From: Salirhabdus sp. Marseille-P4669
GTDB lineage: Bacteria > Bacillota > Bacilli > Bacillales > Alkalibacillaceae
Reading direction: 5' to 3'
Length of the DNA stretch: 64,000 nt
Assembly (NCBI RefSeq): GCF_900240405.1
Contig: NZ_OEQK01000002.1
Span: 558,001-622,000, forward strand
Shown: positions 15,940 to 24,706 of the stretch, piece by piece
Layout of the letters: every line of letters begins with the position of its first letter
Numbering within the stretch: the stretch's first letter is position 1
The notes under the pieces: model-generated
What the model saw: only the letters and a program-made list of their open reading frames with translations
Told to the model about the DNA's origin: nothing
Databases searched by the model: none
Translations under genes and position numbers: made by a program

Positions 15940-16992
15940 ATGTACAGACAAGAATTAGAAAAGATTATAGAACGACACCATTTTAAAGGCGACGTCACGT
16001 TTTTGGGTGAGGGAGCATGGCACGATGCCTTCTTGATTGAGGATAATCATAAAAAGCTTGTCCTTCGACTACCTAAAAAAGTAGCCTACGGTGAAAAAGT
16101 GGAATTTAATGAGCGGGAATGGAGAACCGAGTATGAAGGGCAAAAGCTGTTTTATCATCATGCGAATCAAGCAAACTCAGGCATTGCGCCGGAATATTTT
16201 GACTATTATGTTGACAAGGAATGTACTTATACGCTTGAATCCTTTGCTGGTGAAAAAGTAGATTTGCATCAATTACCTTTATTGAAGGCCTATGATATTG
16301 GCGCTCAATATGGGGAATTTTTTCGAAAATTAAACAATCATAAGCATCCTTTAAAAGGGTTTGGATATTTACGTTGGAGTCAGGAACGTTTTACTGTAGA
16401 AGGTGAAATGCAATCCAGTGTTTCTGCCTTCATGGAGGAGGAAAACAAAGAGATTCTAGAAGAGGATTTTCCATATTTATCTCAATCCTCCTATTCGTTT
16501 GATCGAGAAAAAATATATGATAAACTTGAAAATTGCGTTGCTACGAGGTCAATTTCGAACGTATCCTTTACAAATCAAGATACATCTCCTGAAAATATTT
16601 TGTTACAGGATAATAAAATCCGAATTATTGACCCTTATCCTGTCTTGTACTATGGGCATACTTTTGCTGGGAATTTTTTAAATAATTACGATACATTATT
16701 TATCGCCTTGCATAATTCTCCGCGGTACAAAAAGCACAACTTTGATCAGGTTTCTATGAAATTAAAAGCCATTGCGCAAGGTTTTATGGAGCAATATTGT
16801 TTACAGGATAAAGAAACCCAAGTATTAGTAAAAAGGGAGCAATATGTACAACTTTTTTCTACTACAGTAGAGCATGTGAAGATGGTGAATGATACCTTGC
16901 CGATAAGCAAGGTATTGCGTTATGGAACAAAAGAGCAAATCGAAGCTCGAATCCCTTTGTTTTTACATGAATTAGAGGAATTTGAAAGTTAA
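15940..16992 (+). CDS. aminoglycoside-phosphotransferase-fold kinase-like protein
   Basis: This 350-residue protein has the APH/choline-kinase fold. A nucleotide loop FLGEGAWHDAFLI (residues about 22-34) and KLVLRLPKK carry the presumed ATP-binding Lys. A catalytic-loop variant FTNQDTSPENILL stands in place of the usual HGDxxxxN, followed by the metal loop IRIIDPYPV. The first His of the loop is replaced, which is seen in some family members, while Asp and Asn are kept. The substrate is unknown. Its ATG follows GAGGGG by seven bases, and ung starts 22 bases after its stop, so the two may be co-transcribed. Confidence 0.75.
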   Translation: MYRQELEKIIERHHFKGDVTFLGEGAWHDAFLIEDNHKKLVLRLPKKVAYGEKVEFNEREWRTEYEGQKLFYHHANQANSGIAPEYFDYYVDKECTYTLESFAGEKVDLHQLPLLKAYDIGAQYGEFFRKLNNHKHPLKGFGYLRWSQERFTVEGEMQSSVSAFMEEENKEILEEDFPYLSQSSYSFDREKIYDKLENCVATRSISNVSFTNQDTSPENILLQDNKIRIIDPYPVLYYGHTFAGNFLNNYDTLFIALHNSPRYKKHNFDQVSMKLKAIAQGFMEQYCLQDKETQVLVKREQYVQLFSTTVEHVKMVNDTLPISKVLRYGTKEQIEARIPLFLHELEEFES

Positions 16993-17014
16993 AAAAGCTT
17001 TGGAGAGATGTTGA

Positions 17015-17683
17015 ATGCAACAGATGATGAACGATTGGGATTCTTACTTAAGTAAGGAATTTCAAAAAGAATATTACCAACAATTACAAGATTATCTATT
17101 AAGAGAATATGAAACAGAAATAATCTATCCAAAAAGGGAAGATATTTTCAATGCGTTTCTTGTTACATCCTATACGAAGACGAAGGTTGTTTTATTAGGA
17201 CAAGACCCTTATCATGGGCCAAATCAAGCCCACGGTTTTAGTTTTTCTGTAAAACAAGGTGTAACAATTCCACCTTCACTACGCAACATTTATAAAGAAT
17301 TACATAATGATCTTGGCATTTCGATTCCTAATCATGGCTATCTACTGGATTGGGCTAAAGAAGGAGTTCTCCTACTAAATACCGTTTTAACCGTTCGTGC
17401 TCATGAAGCGAATTCTCATCGAGGTATTGGGTGGGAAGTATTTACGGATCAAGTTATGAAATGTTTAAACGCAAGAGAAAAACCAATTGTGTTTATTTTA
17501 TGGGGGAGGCAAGCCCAAGCAAAGAAAGCGATGATTGATTGTGAAAAGCATTTTGTTTTGGAAGCCCCTCATCCAAGTCCGTTATCTGCACATCGTGGAT
17601 TCTTTGGAAGTAAGCCATTTTCTAAAACAAATACCTTCTTAGAATCTATAGGCGAAAGCCCGATTGATTGGTCTCTTAAGTGA
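17015..17683 (+). CDS. ung: uracil-DNA glycosylase
   Basis: This 222-residue enzyme removes uracil from DNA to begin base-excision repair. Family 1 motifs are all present: the water-activating loop [13 protein letters not shown] (residues about 64-76), [18 protein letters not shown], and the DNA-intercalation loop [13 protein letters not shown]. The ATG follows GGAGAG by seven bases. It lies directly after a kinase-like gene, not in the ywd context of B. subtilis. Confidence 0.97.
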   Translation: MQQMMNDWDSYLSKEFQKEYYQQLQDYLLREYETEIIYPKREDIFNAFLVTSYTKTKVVLLGQDPYHGPNQAHGFSFSVKQGVTIPPSLRNIYKELHNDLGISIPNHGYLLDWAKEGVLLLNTVLTVRAHEANSHRGIGWEVFTDQVMKCLNAREKPIVFILWGRQAQAKKAMIDCEKHFVLEAPHPSPLSAHRGFFGSKPFSKTNTFLESIGESPIDWSLK

Positions 17684-17817
17684 AACACCATCATTTTTGA
17701 TCCGCTGGCTAAAAATGAAAAAGGAAATTTCTAAAAAAATACAAACTGCCTACACATGGACAGCCCTTAAACCGTACTCTAAAGTAGTACATTCGTTTAA
17801 AGGGGAGGGTATATAAT

Positions 17818-18429
17818 ATGCCACCAAATAGATATAGGCCGTATCCGTTCTCATTTCAAAACCCACCAAGATCAATGCCACAGCAAAGGGGGGTTTTTCC
17901 AGGTCCGAGAAGTGGTGGGCAGATGGGAGTCCCGGGTCGTGGACCGGGTGGATTACTTGCGAAAATTTTTAATCGTACACCTAAAAATCATGGAAATATA
18001 GGTCCTGGATTTGGTGGGTTTGGCCCTGGATTTGGCGGACAGCATTATGGCGCTGCAAGTGGATTAGGTAAAGCTTCTAATGTACTAAATAACGTCCAAC
18101 AGGCCATTAATTTAGCGCAACAAGCTGCACCAATGATTCAACAATATGGACCGATGATAAAAAATATTCCATCCATGATTCAAATGTGGAAAATGCTTCA
18201 GGAACAAGGAGCGGAGGAGGATGAGGAAAAGGAAGGCGATCAAGAGGAAGAGCATGAAAAGGAGTACGAAGAAGAGAGTCTGGAACAAGAAGAAATAGAA
18301 GCCTTCTTCGAAGAGAAAGAGGATAGAAGAAAAAAAGAGGACAATAAGAAAAAAACAGATGTGAGGAAAAAAGGAACACACCATGCAAAGCGTAATAATG
18401 GCCAGTCTACACCAAAATTATTTATTTAA
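17818..18429 (+). CDS. YqfQ/VrrA-like low-complexity protein
   Basis: This 203-residue protein has a Pro/Gly/Arg-rich start with two tandem GPGFGGFGPGFGG units. A central helical block follows (NNVQQAINLAQQAAPMIQQ, then GPMIKNIPSMIQMWKML), then a long Glu-rich and finally a Lys-rich tail. The central block and overall plan match the YqfQ/VrrA family of Bacillaceae, named for its variable repeats. Its function is not established; spore association has been suggested for relatives. GGGGAGGG lies nine bases before the ATG. Confidence 0.7.
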   Translation: MPPNRYRPYPFSFQNPPRSMPQQRGVFPGPRSGGQMGVPGRGPGGLLAKIFNRTPKNHGNIGPGFGGFGPGFGGQHYGAASGLGKASNVLNNVQQAINLAQQAAPMIQQYGPMIKNIPSMIQMWKMLQEQGAEEDEEKEGDQEEEHEKEYEEESLEQEEIEAFFEEKEDRRKKEDNKKKTDVRKKGTHHAKRNNGQSTPKLFI

Positions 18430-18504
18430 TAAGTTATCTTATTTGTTATCAGCCAAATTCCTGTTTACAATAATAGTATTATGAATCGTAATAGGGGTGT
18501 TATT

Positions 18505-19470
18505 ATGACAAAACCAAGTTTAGAAAAAGCGACCTTTGCTGGTGGGTGTTTTTGGTGTTTGGTTGAACCGTTTGATACGAGACCAGGAATTGAAAGTGTC
18601 ATTTCTGGATATACAGGAGGATTTAAAGAAAATCCAACTTATGAAGAAGTTTGTAGTGATACGACAGGTCATTATGAAGCAGTTCAGATTACATTTGATC
18701 CGGCCATTTTTCCCTATGAAAAATTGATTGAAATTTATTGGACATTGATTGATCCGACTGATGCAGGGGGACAATTCCACGACCGAGGAAGCTCGTATCG
18801 GACAGCTATTTTTTATCACAATGAAGAGCAAAAACAAATCGCCACGCGTTCGAAACAACAGCTAGATGCTAGTGGTAAATTTTCTAAACCGATAGTTACC
18901 GAAATTTTACCAGCAAAAACGTTTTATCCTGCAGAGGAGCATCACCAAGATTACTACTTAAAGAACCAATTACATTATAAAATGTATAAAAAAGGTTCTG
19001 GTCGTGAAGATTTTATCAAGCAGAATTGGGGGAAAGAGAAAGATCTTCAAAAATTACGAGAAGTTCTTTCTCCGATGCAATACAATGTGACTCAGGAAAA
19101 TGGAACAGAACCCCCGTTTCGAAATGAGTATTGGGATCACGAAGAGGATGGGATTTATGTAGATATTGTTTCTGGTGAACCTTTGTTTTCCTCGACCGAT
19201 AAATATGATGCTGGATGTGGATGGCCAAGCTTTACGAAGCCACTTGTTGATAAACAAGTAAAAGAAGACTTAGACACTTCCTTTGGTATGCGTAGAATTG
19301 AAGTTAGAAGTGCATATGGGGATTCTCATTTAGGTCATGTGTTTGAGGATGGTCCTGTCGATAAAGGAGGGCTAAGATACTGTATTAATTCTGCAGCACT
19401 TCGATTTATCCCTAAGGATGAATTAGAGGAAAAAGGGTATGGACGCTTTAAATATTTATTTGAAAAGTAG
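18505..19470 (+). CDS. msrAB: bifunctional methionine sulfoxide reductase MsrA-MsrB
   Basis: The 321-residue fusion repairs both methionine sulfoxide epimers. The N-terminal MsrA domain carries GGCFWC (residues about 13-18) and the [16 protein letters not shown] block. The C-terminal MsrB domain, from about residue 185, has [17 protein letters not shown] and the catalytic [11 protein letters not shown]. The usual MsrB CxxC zinc pairs are absent, so this is the zinc-free form. B. subtilis encodes the two enzymes separately. The ATG at 18505 follows GGGGTG, whereas the ATG at 18481 has no ribosome site. Confidence 0.94.
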   Translation: MTKPSLEKATFAGGCFWCLVEPFDTRPGIESVISGYTGGFKENPTYEEVCSDTTGHYEAVQITFDPAIFPYEKLIEIYWTLIDPTDAGGQFHDRGSSYRTAIFYHNEEQKQIATRSKQQLDASGKFSKPIVTEILPAKTFYPAEEHHQDYYLKNQLHYKMYKKGSGREDFIKQNWGKEKDLQKLREVLSPMQYNVTQENGTEPPFRNEYWDHEEDGIYVDIVSGEPLFSSTDKYDAGCGWPSFTKPLVDKQVKEDLDTSFGMRRIEVRSAYGDSHLGHVFEDGPVDKGGLRYCINSAALRFIPKDELEEKGYGRFKYLFEK

Positions 19471-19608
19471 GGTAGAGCGATTTAGAGTGTTATTTTTATA
19501 TATTCACCACAGGAGTATAGGAATTAAACGTTATAAGATGTTTAAAAACAGATGTGAATGGGTAAATAAACAATACAGATATAGAGAAACAAAAAAAGTA
19601 GCGTTTTC

Positions 19609-19650
19609 AAAGGAGCTCCATGTCAATCGAAGACATGAAAGCTCCTTTCT
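19609..19650 (+). terminator. probable intrinsic terminator of msrAB
   Basis: AAAGGAGCT pairs with AGCTCCTTT, with an inner CATGTC/GACATG stem, about 140 bases after msrAB. The rest of 19471-19723 shows no gene I can support. Confidence 0.6.
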
Positions 19651-19723
19651 TATTGCTTCGTTTCAGGTTAAAGTGTATTCAAAGTTGATATGACAAAATG
19701 ATTGTTCCTAATAGCATGGTTTT

Positions 19724-20404
19724 TCACTTTTGTGTTTGTAGCTTAAATGGATTTTTCCATTCCATCAATAATCCATAATGACAGGATTCTTCATCCTCTA
19801 AATAATTAGGAACAGGTTTAACTGGCATTCTACCGGTTTTTAATAGAAACGTTATGACAGGGTCATATATATTGCCTTGAACAACCTGTTTTACATATTG
19901 TTCAGCTGTTAATTCATTTTTGTATTTATAGTAATTAGGCATTCGAGAACCACCTAATAATCGATCTAAGTCATATTGAATAACCACTTCAAACATAGAT
20001 TGCATAAGACATTTGCCAAGGGAGTATGGGCGATAAGTTGGAGAAATGCATATATCAACGACGTATAAAGTATTTCCTGATGGATTGTGGTTCGAAATAT
20101 ATCCGTTGTCTGTCATTTCCTCCCATGTATGGTAGTCTTCCGGATTTTCCATTTGAGTAATTAACCCTGTCATGGATCCTACAATTCTTCCGTCTACTTC
20201 AACACACAACGCACCTTCTTGGAAAATGTCTGTGTGATTTGTTAATTGTTCTTCATTCCACCATAAATCTGGAGGAAATGGAGGAGGGAATGCTTCTTGT
20301 TGTACTTGTATTAATCCTTGAAAATCATGTTTGGTGTAGTTACGAATACAAGCCTTTTTCGGTTTTCTAGTCTGCTTATGAAAAACATATATTTCCTTAT
20401 ACAT
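19724..20404 (-). CDS. GNAT family N-acetyltransferase
   Basis: This 226-residue protein has a GNAT core: CIRNYTKHDFQGLIQVQQEAFP opens the fold, ALCVEVDGRIVGSMTG is the beta3-beta4 hairpin, and LYVVDICISPTYRPYSLGKCLMQS holds the acetyl-CoA pyrophosphate loop (RPYSLGKCL, a variant of RxxGxG/A). The acceptor substrate is unknown. AGGAGAGGAG upstream of the ATG makes the start secure. It diverges from the membrane protein gene at 20504. Confidence 0.85.
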   Translation of the reverse strand: MYKEIYVFHKQTRKPKKACIRNYTKHDFQGLIQVQQEAFPPPFPPDLWWNEEQLTNHTDIFQEGALCVEVDGRIVGSMTGLITQMENPEDYHTWEEMTDNGYISNHNPSGNTLYVVDICISPTYRPYSLGKCLMQSMFEVVIQYDLDRLLGGSRMPNYYKYKNELTAEQYVKQVVQGNIYDPVITFLLKTGRMPVKPVPNYLEDEESCHYGLLMEWKNPFKLQTQK

Positions 20405-20503
20405 AATCTCCTCTCCTTTAAGTAAAATACTTTTTAAATTTTCACATTATTGTATAATGTCTATCATAGATGACTTCTATAGAATTGAGAAATGGGGATA
20501 AAC

Positions 20504-21583
20504 ATGAAGAATTATGTTCAAACATTATGTATGACACTTGCGGTTGCTGGGCTTGGTGGCGTTCTATTAAATTTCCTACATATGCCACTTTCTTGGGTGC
20601 TGGGGCCGATTGTATTTTTACTATTGTATAAAGGTTTGTTTCATAAAAAAACCGAAAAGTCAGCAACATTGCAAAATATAGCCTTCCTACTCTTAGGAAT
20701 TCAAATAGGTAGTACATTCACTACTGATACAGTCAATATTGTAACACCTTACTTTTTTCCGTTTTTGCTGTTTACTCTTTTGACCATTTTTGTCGCTATT
20801 TTAAGCGGCTATTTTTTATCGAAACTTACAAAAATTGATAAAATGACGAGTGTTTTAGGAGCTATACCTGGAGGGTTATCCGCAATGGTTGCGATGAGTG
20901 AGTCATTTAAGAGTAATACGATTTATGTAACACTATTCCATTCTATTCGGCTGCTTGCGGTGTTATTTATTGTTCCATTCGTTGCAACTCATTTCTTTAT
21001 GGATCACCATAGAAATTCAAGTACATTTCTTTTTGTTGAGGACAATGGTCATTTGTGGACGATTTGGATTTATGTACTTTTTTATATTATTGCAAGACTT
21101 TTGGATAATAAAGTTCCAGCAAGTTATGTCATTATACCAATGCTATTCACTGCGATATCCAATAGCTTAGGATTGACTCTATTTCATCTACCAATGGTAT
21201 TATTTATCGCAGCACAGATTATTTTAGGGGCTAATCTTGGGCATTCTGTTTCCGTTGAAGACTTAAAAAATGCTGGAAAGCACTGTACGACGTATTTTCT
21301 TTTGAATATTGTAGTGATTGCTTTTACATTTTTCATTGGCTATTTGTTTACTTTACTTACACCAATGAATTTAGTGACTGCTATTTTGAGCTTTGCTCCT
21401 GGTGGTCTAGTTGAAATGGCTATTACTGCACAGGAGGTTGGAGGGGATCCATCTATTGTCGGATCGCTACAAATGATACGTTTACTCATTATTGTTCTCC
21501 TACTGCCGTTGATACTACAATGGATTTTACCAAAATTCCAAAAAGGTCACGAAGGGAAAACCTTTATTGAAAAATCAATATAA
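20504..21583 (+). CDS. AbrB-family (PF05145-type) membrane protein
   Basis: This 359-residue hydrophobic protein has about ten membrane spans and an internal duplication. The paired motifs GAIPGGLSAMVAMSE (about residue 123) and SFAPGGLVEMAITAQEVGGDP (about residue 300) are the hallmark of the family once annotated as ammonia monooxygenase/AbrB duplication. Transport or regulatory roles are proposed but unproven. The ATG follows GGGGAT. A -10 TATAAT at 20453-20458 likely drives it with the next two genes. Confidence 0.8.
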   Translation: MKNYVQTLCMTLAVAGLGGVLLNFLHMPLSWVLGPIVFLLLYKGLFHKKTEKSATLQNIAFLLLGIQIGSTFTTDTVNIVTPYFFPFLLFTLLTIFVAILSGYFLSKLTKIDKMTSVLGAIPGGLSAMVAMSESFKSNTIYVTLFHSIRLLAVLFIVPFVATHFFMDHHRNSSTFLFVEDNGHLWTIWIYVLFYIIARLLDNKVPASYVIIPMLFTAISNSLGLTLFHLPMVLFIAAQIILGANLGHSVSVEDLKNAGKHCTTYFLLNIVVIAFTFFIGYLFTLLTPMNLVTAILSFAPGGLVEMAITAQEVGGDPSIVGSLQMIRLLIIVLLLPLILQWILPKFQKGHEGKTFIEKSI

Positions 21584-21625
21584 GATAGATATGATAAAGA
21601 AAGTAAAAGAAAGGAAGCGATAAAC

Positions 21626-21829
21626 ATGATTCATAAAACATGGGAAAATAAAGAAACGATAAAACAGATTGAATGTGTTCATGCTGATGCGAAAAAATTT
21701 GTTGTACACAATGTATTAACACCTGGAAAGGTTTATGATGTAAAGAATGAAACAGAAGAGTTTTATTTTATTATTGATAATACAGGGAAAATCGGTGGGT
21801 TTTTAAAGGACTATTTTAAGGAAATATAA
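21626..21829 (+). CDS. small conserved Bacillaceae protein (DUF6501-like)
   Basis: This 67-residue protein reads MIHKTWENKETIKQIECV and continues LTPGKVYDVKNETEEFYFIID, ending GGFLKDYFKEI. It resembles the DUF6501 family as I recall it. A small beta-rich fold is likely; the function is unknown. AAGGAAG precedes the ATG. Its stop overlaps the sfsA start (TAATG), so the two are translationally coupled. Confidence 0.65.
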   Translation: MIHKTWENKETIKQIECVHADAKKFVVHNVLTPGKVYDVKNETEEFYFIIDNTGKIGGFLKDYFKEI

Positions 21830-22545
21830 TGTTTTTACCATTTCAAGATACGCTTTATAAAGCAACGTTTTTGGAAAGAGTAAACCGATTTATCCTACTA
21901 TGTGAAAAAACGGATTCGAATGAAAGAATAACAGTACATTTACAAGACCCAGGTCGATTACTAGACTTACTAATACCTGGTAACACCATATATGTTTCGT
22001 ATCATAACGAAGTTCATCGTAAAACAAAGTGGACAGCTGAGCTTGTGACAAAGCCTAATACAAGTATTCTCGTATCCTTGCGTTCCACACTTCCGAATAA
22101 GCTCATTCGAAATGCGCTTCAAACAAAAGCAATAGAGGAGTTAGCTTTTCTAGAATATAGAAAACAAGAGTATACCTATGGTGGTTCTCGGTGGGATTTT
22201 TTACTTCAAGCAAATCATAATCCATATTTATTAGAAGTGAAAAGTGTGACGATGGAAATGGATGGAGTTGGTTATTTTCCGGATGCCCCTACCAAGAGAG
22301 GAACAAAGCATGTAAGAGAGTTAACAGAGATTCAGCTTTCCGGACACTATCAAACAGGAGTGCTCTTCGTTTGTCAGCGAGAAGATATACGTATGGTTAA
22401 GCCTTGCCACTGGATCGATCCGACTTTTACAGAAGCTCTCCATTTAGCACAAAATAGTGGGGTGGAAATTAGAGCGGTAAGCTGTAAACTTACGCTAGAA
22501 GGTATTTACCTTGGTAACGTCATCCCTGTGGAAGTTAGCATGTAA
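21829..22545 (+). CDS. sfsA: SfsA family DNA/RNA nuclease
   Basis: This 238-residue protein has the SfsA plan: an N-terminal OB-like domain (TVHLQDPGRLLDLLIPGNTIY) and a nuclease-like domain with YLLEVKSVTM, YFPDAPTKRGTKHVREL and GVLFVCQREDI. E. coli SfsA was named as a sugar fermentation stimulator and binds DNA; nuclease activity is inferred from its fold. The gene overlaps the preceding small gene and ends in a strong terminator. Confidence 0.92.
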   Translation: MFLPFQDTLYKATFLERVNRFILLCEKTDSNERITVHLQDPGRLLDLLIPGNTIYVSYHNEVHRKTKWTAELVTKPNTSILVSLRSTLPNKLIRNALQTKAIEELAFLEYRKQEYTYGGSRWDFLLQANHNPYLLEVKSVTMEMDGVGYFPDAPTKRGTKHVRELTEIQLSGHYQTGVLFVCQREDIRMVKPCHWIDPTFTEALHLAQNSGVEIRAVSCKLTLEGIYLGNVIPVEVSM

Positions 22546-22547
22546 AA

Positions 22548-22592
22548 AAACACCTTAGAGGTTGCTAAAATAAGAACTTCTAAGGTGTTTTT
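22548..22592. terminator. bidirectional intrinsic terminator
   Basis: CACCTTAGAGG and CTTCTAAGGTG arms are flanked by A- and T-runs between sfsA and the convergent YlbA-like gene. Confidence 0.85.
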
Positions 22593-22599
22593 ATTATCG

Positions 22600-23001
22600 T
22601 TAAAATCTCAACGTTAAAGGTTTCAGGTAGTGATTAGCCCTTAATATTCCGATAAGGTGTTGAAAATACAATTCTTGGTCTCTGAAATGACTGGAAGGCT
22701 GTACTTCTAGTTCAATAGGAGTTTTATTTTGCTTGTCTGCTAATTGTTTAAATAATTGAATACGTTTACTTTCTTTCTTTTCGTTTGGAGTGTCTATACC
22801 TTCTAAACAAATATAAATTGGTTGGAAATCGCCAACTTCGGTAGGTTTCATAATAAGTGCTAAAGATGATTTAGGCTCCGTATTTTTCAATGTGTGGAAA
22901 ATAAGAAAGTGCTGTACTCTGTCGTTCATTTGTTTCCCTAAGGTAAGTAGTTCGTATACATCTGTATATCCATTTCCCAGTGGAATAAATTTTTGTAACA
23001 T
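22600..23001 (-). CDS. YlbA-like protein (DUF7147-type)
   Basis: This 133-residue protein starts MLQKFIPLGNGYTDVYELL. It continues FLIFHTLKNTEPKSSLALIMKPTEVGDFQPIYIC in separate strands and ends LYFQHLIGILRANHYL. It matches the B. subtilis YlbA family as I recall it, annotated in some databases as a methylthioribose kinase without clear kinase motifs. I took the second of two adjacent ATG codons, five bases after GAGGTGG. It marks the start of the conserved ylb block, although ylbB-ylbG are missing here. Confidence 0.7.
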   Translation of the reverse strand: MLQKFIPLGNGYTDVYELLTLGKQMNDRVQHFLIFHTLKNTEPKSSLALIMKPTEVGDFQPIYICLEGIDTPNEKKESKRIQLFKQLADKQNKTPIELEVQPSSHFRDQELYFQHLIGILRANHYLKPLTLRF

Positions 23002-23056
23002 CATAACCACCTCTTTCTCCACCTATTTTAGCATGGATACGAATTGGGGAAAACAT

Positions 23057-23175
23057 AAAAAAAACGCCTGCAGAAAATTCCGCAGGCTCTCTTTGTATTC
23101 ATACAAAGAGATCAAAAAAGGGAGAGGAGAAACCGGAGGAAGAACTTATGGGGAAACGTAAGTCTTCTCCGTTTT
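23057..23175 (-). ncRNA. candidate C-rich regulatory sRNA, RoxS/RsaE-like
   Basis: On the minus strand, a 5' hairpin pairs GGAGAAGACTTA with TAAGTTCTTCC and presents TTTCCCC (23156-23150) in its loop. An unpaired C-rich stretch, TTTCTCCTCTCCC (23132-23120), follows. Next come an 11-bp hairpin (23111-23088) and an intrinsic terminator (GCCTGC/GCAGGC, then eight T). C-rich loops that pair with SD sequences define RoxS/RsaE-type sRNAs, and B. subtilis roxS lies next to ylbH (rsmD) as I recall. The promoter and exact 5' end are uncertain. The rest of 23002-23352 holds no supported protein gene. Confidence 0.55.
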
Positions 23176-23193
23176 AGAACGAATTTGTATCGT

Positions 23194-23211
23194 TCACATC
23201 CTTTAGTGTGA
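23194..23211. promoter_or_regulatory. inverted repeat upstream of the candidate sRNA
   Basis: TCACA and TGTGA half-sites are separated by eight bases. On the minus strand the proximal half reads GATGTGAAC, which resembles the TTTGTGAAT element bound by ResD. It lies just upstream of a weak -10 (TACAAA, complement of 23184-23189). A respiratory regulator is plausible but unproven. Confidence 0.35.
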
Positions 23212-23352
23212 CCAAGTAATTTTGGTTTATTCATCTTACACATTATTTTTTCTTAAAAATATCTTTTTCTCTTAGCAAAGTATAAAATAATGAATTTAAA
23301 TGGTAATTATGATAGGATATGTTCAGTTATATACGTGATGGAGTGAGAGCAT

Positions 23353-23904
23353 TTGAGAGTAATATCAGGGAAATGGAAAGGACATCCACTAAAAGCCGTT
23401 CCTGGTAAAGGGACAAGACCTACTACAGACAAAGTGAAAGAAGCAATCTTTCAAATAATTGGGCCGTATTTTGAAGGAGGGATTGGACTGGATTTATTTG
23501 CAGGGAGCGGTGGTTTAGGAATCGAGGCAATTAGTAGAGGAGCTGAAAAGGTAATATTTGTTGACCAACAATCCGCAGCTATTGCTACAATTCATAAAAA
23601 TATTAAACAATTAAACATGGAAGATCAGACGGAAGTGTATCGAACGGATGCCTTTCGAGCATTAAAAGCTACTGCTAAAAGAGAATTAACATTTGATTGG
23701 ATTTTTCTAGACCCGCCTTATGGCAAGGTTTCCTTTGAAAAATTATTTGAAACGATTCTAGAATTACAGTTAATACAGCGAGGAAGTGTTGTAATTTGTG
23801 AGCATACTCCGGAGCAAGTCTTACCAGAAGCAATGGGTGCGCTTAAGCTATATAAATCTGTTAATTACAACGCGATACAAGTTAGTTATTATCAATATGC
23901 TTAA
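23353..23904 (+). CDS. rsmD: 16S rRNA (guanine966-N2)-methyltransferase
   Basis: This 183-residue class I SAM-dependent methyltransferase, YlbH in Bacillus, modifies G966 of 16S rRNA. Signature pieces are RVISGKWKGHPL, the TRPTTDKVKEAIF block, LDLFAGSGGLGIEA (SAM-binding, residues about 43-56) and the catalytic DPPYGKVSFEKL. The start is TTG with GGAG nine bases upstream; no ATG fits the family start. coaD follows 18 bases later, the usual rsmD-coaD pairing. Confidence 0.95.
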   Translation: MRVISGKWKGHPLKAVPGKGTRPTTDKVKEAIFQIIGPYFEGGIGLDLFAGSGGLGIEAISRGAEKVIFVDQQSAAIATIHKNIKQLNMEDQTEVYRTDAFRALKATAKRELTFDWIFLDPPYGKVSFEKLFETILELQLIQRGSVVICEHTPEQVLPEAMGALKLYKSVNYNAIQVSYYQYA

Positions 23905-23922
23905 AAAGGAGAGGATAGTAAG

Positions 23923-24399
23923 TTGGGGAAGATAGCAGTATTTCCAGGTAGTTTTGATCCATTAACAAATGGCCATTTGGATATCATAAAACGTGCTTCT
24001 CGTATTTTTGATGAAGTTATTGTTGCTATGTTTATTAATCAATCGAAAAAACCGCTCTTCACTATTGAAGAGCGCGTAAAGCTGATTGAAGATGTAACAA
24101 AAACGTTCGGTAATGTTTCGGTAGATTATAGTACTGGGCTGCTCATTGATTTTGTGAAGAAAAAGAACGCTAGTGTGATTGTGAGAGGGTTAAGGCCAGG
24201 TGATTTTGAATACGAACTTCAAAACGCTACCATGAATCGAAAATTAGATGATTCTATTGAGTCTTTCTTTTTAATGACGAATCCAGAGTACTCCTTTTTA
24301 AGCTCCAGTATCGTAAAAGAAGCAGCAAAACACCATGCTAATATAGAAAACTTTGTACCGAAACCAATTGCAAAGGCATTAGTTGAGAAATTTTCATGA
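23923..24399 (+). CDS. coaD: phosphopantetheine adenylyltransferase
   Basis: This 158-residue enzyme transfers AMP from ATP to 4'-phosphopantetheine, the fourth step of coenzyme A synthesis. The nucleotidyltransferase motifs FPGSFDPLTNGHLDII (residues about 6-21) and FLSSSIVKEAA (about 126-136) are intact, as is IVRGLRPGDFEYE. The start is TTG with GGAGAGG eight bases upstream. It is co-transcribed with rsmD and ends at a clear terminator. Confidence 0.96.
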   Translation: MGKIAVFPGSFDPLTNGHLDIIKRASRIFDEVIVAMFINQSKKPLFTIEERVKLIEDVTKTFGNVSVDYSTGLLIDFVKKKNASVIVRGLRPGDFEYELQNATMNRKLDDSIESFFLMTNPEYSFLSSSIVKEAAKHHANIENFVPKPIAKALVEKFS

Positions 24400-24409
24400 A
24401 CGTGATTTA

Positions 24410-24442
24410 AAACCAAACCATAAGTATTATGGTTTGGTTTTT
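24410..24442 (+). terminator. intrinsic terminator of rsmD-coaD
   Basis: AAACCAAACCATAA and TTATGGTTTGGTTT pair perfectly around GTA and run into a T-tract. Confidence 0.9.
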
Positions 24443-24538
24443 TTGTGGGGATTTGGAGGTAAGTCACCATATTCTCCGGTTAACATTAAATTATTCGAGT
24501 ATTCTCGCCCATTTAAATGATGATGAGTGATGATTGGA

Positions 24539-24624
24539 ACGCTACGGAAATACACTAAGCGAAGGCGTCTACTGAGCTACCTTAGGCATGCACCCTTAGA
24601 AAGCGAAGTATTTTCCCGCAGCGT
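24539..24624. repeat. degenerate palindromic intergenic element
   Basis: ACGCTACGGAAATAC near 24539 is imperfectly inverted as GTATTTTCCCGCAGCGT at 24608-24624. It lies between the convergent coaD and ylbJ, in a 307-base stretch without a gene. It resembles decayed copies of the palindromic elements common between convergent genes in Bacillaceae. Confidence 0.45.
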
Positions 24625-24706
24625 ATACATGCACTTATCAGCAATAAAATGAGCGGGAGCTTAACTTCGAATTTTAGTGCTTTTTCCACCAAACATGTCG
24701 TTATCA

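Noticed and set aside
18107-18388. Two overlapping minus-strand frames opposite the YqfQ-like gene
   Set aside because: Phe/Leu-rich shadows of the Glu-rich tail on the plus strand.
19439-19693. Basic open frame after msrAB
   Set aside because: It begins inside msrAB, has no ribosome site and runs through the terminator hairpin.
23112-23234. 40-residue basic open frame on the minus strand beginning MNKPKLLGHTKG
   Set aside because: No Shine-Dalgarno; the frame crosses the hairpins and C-rich loops of the candidate sRNA.
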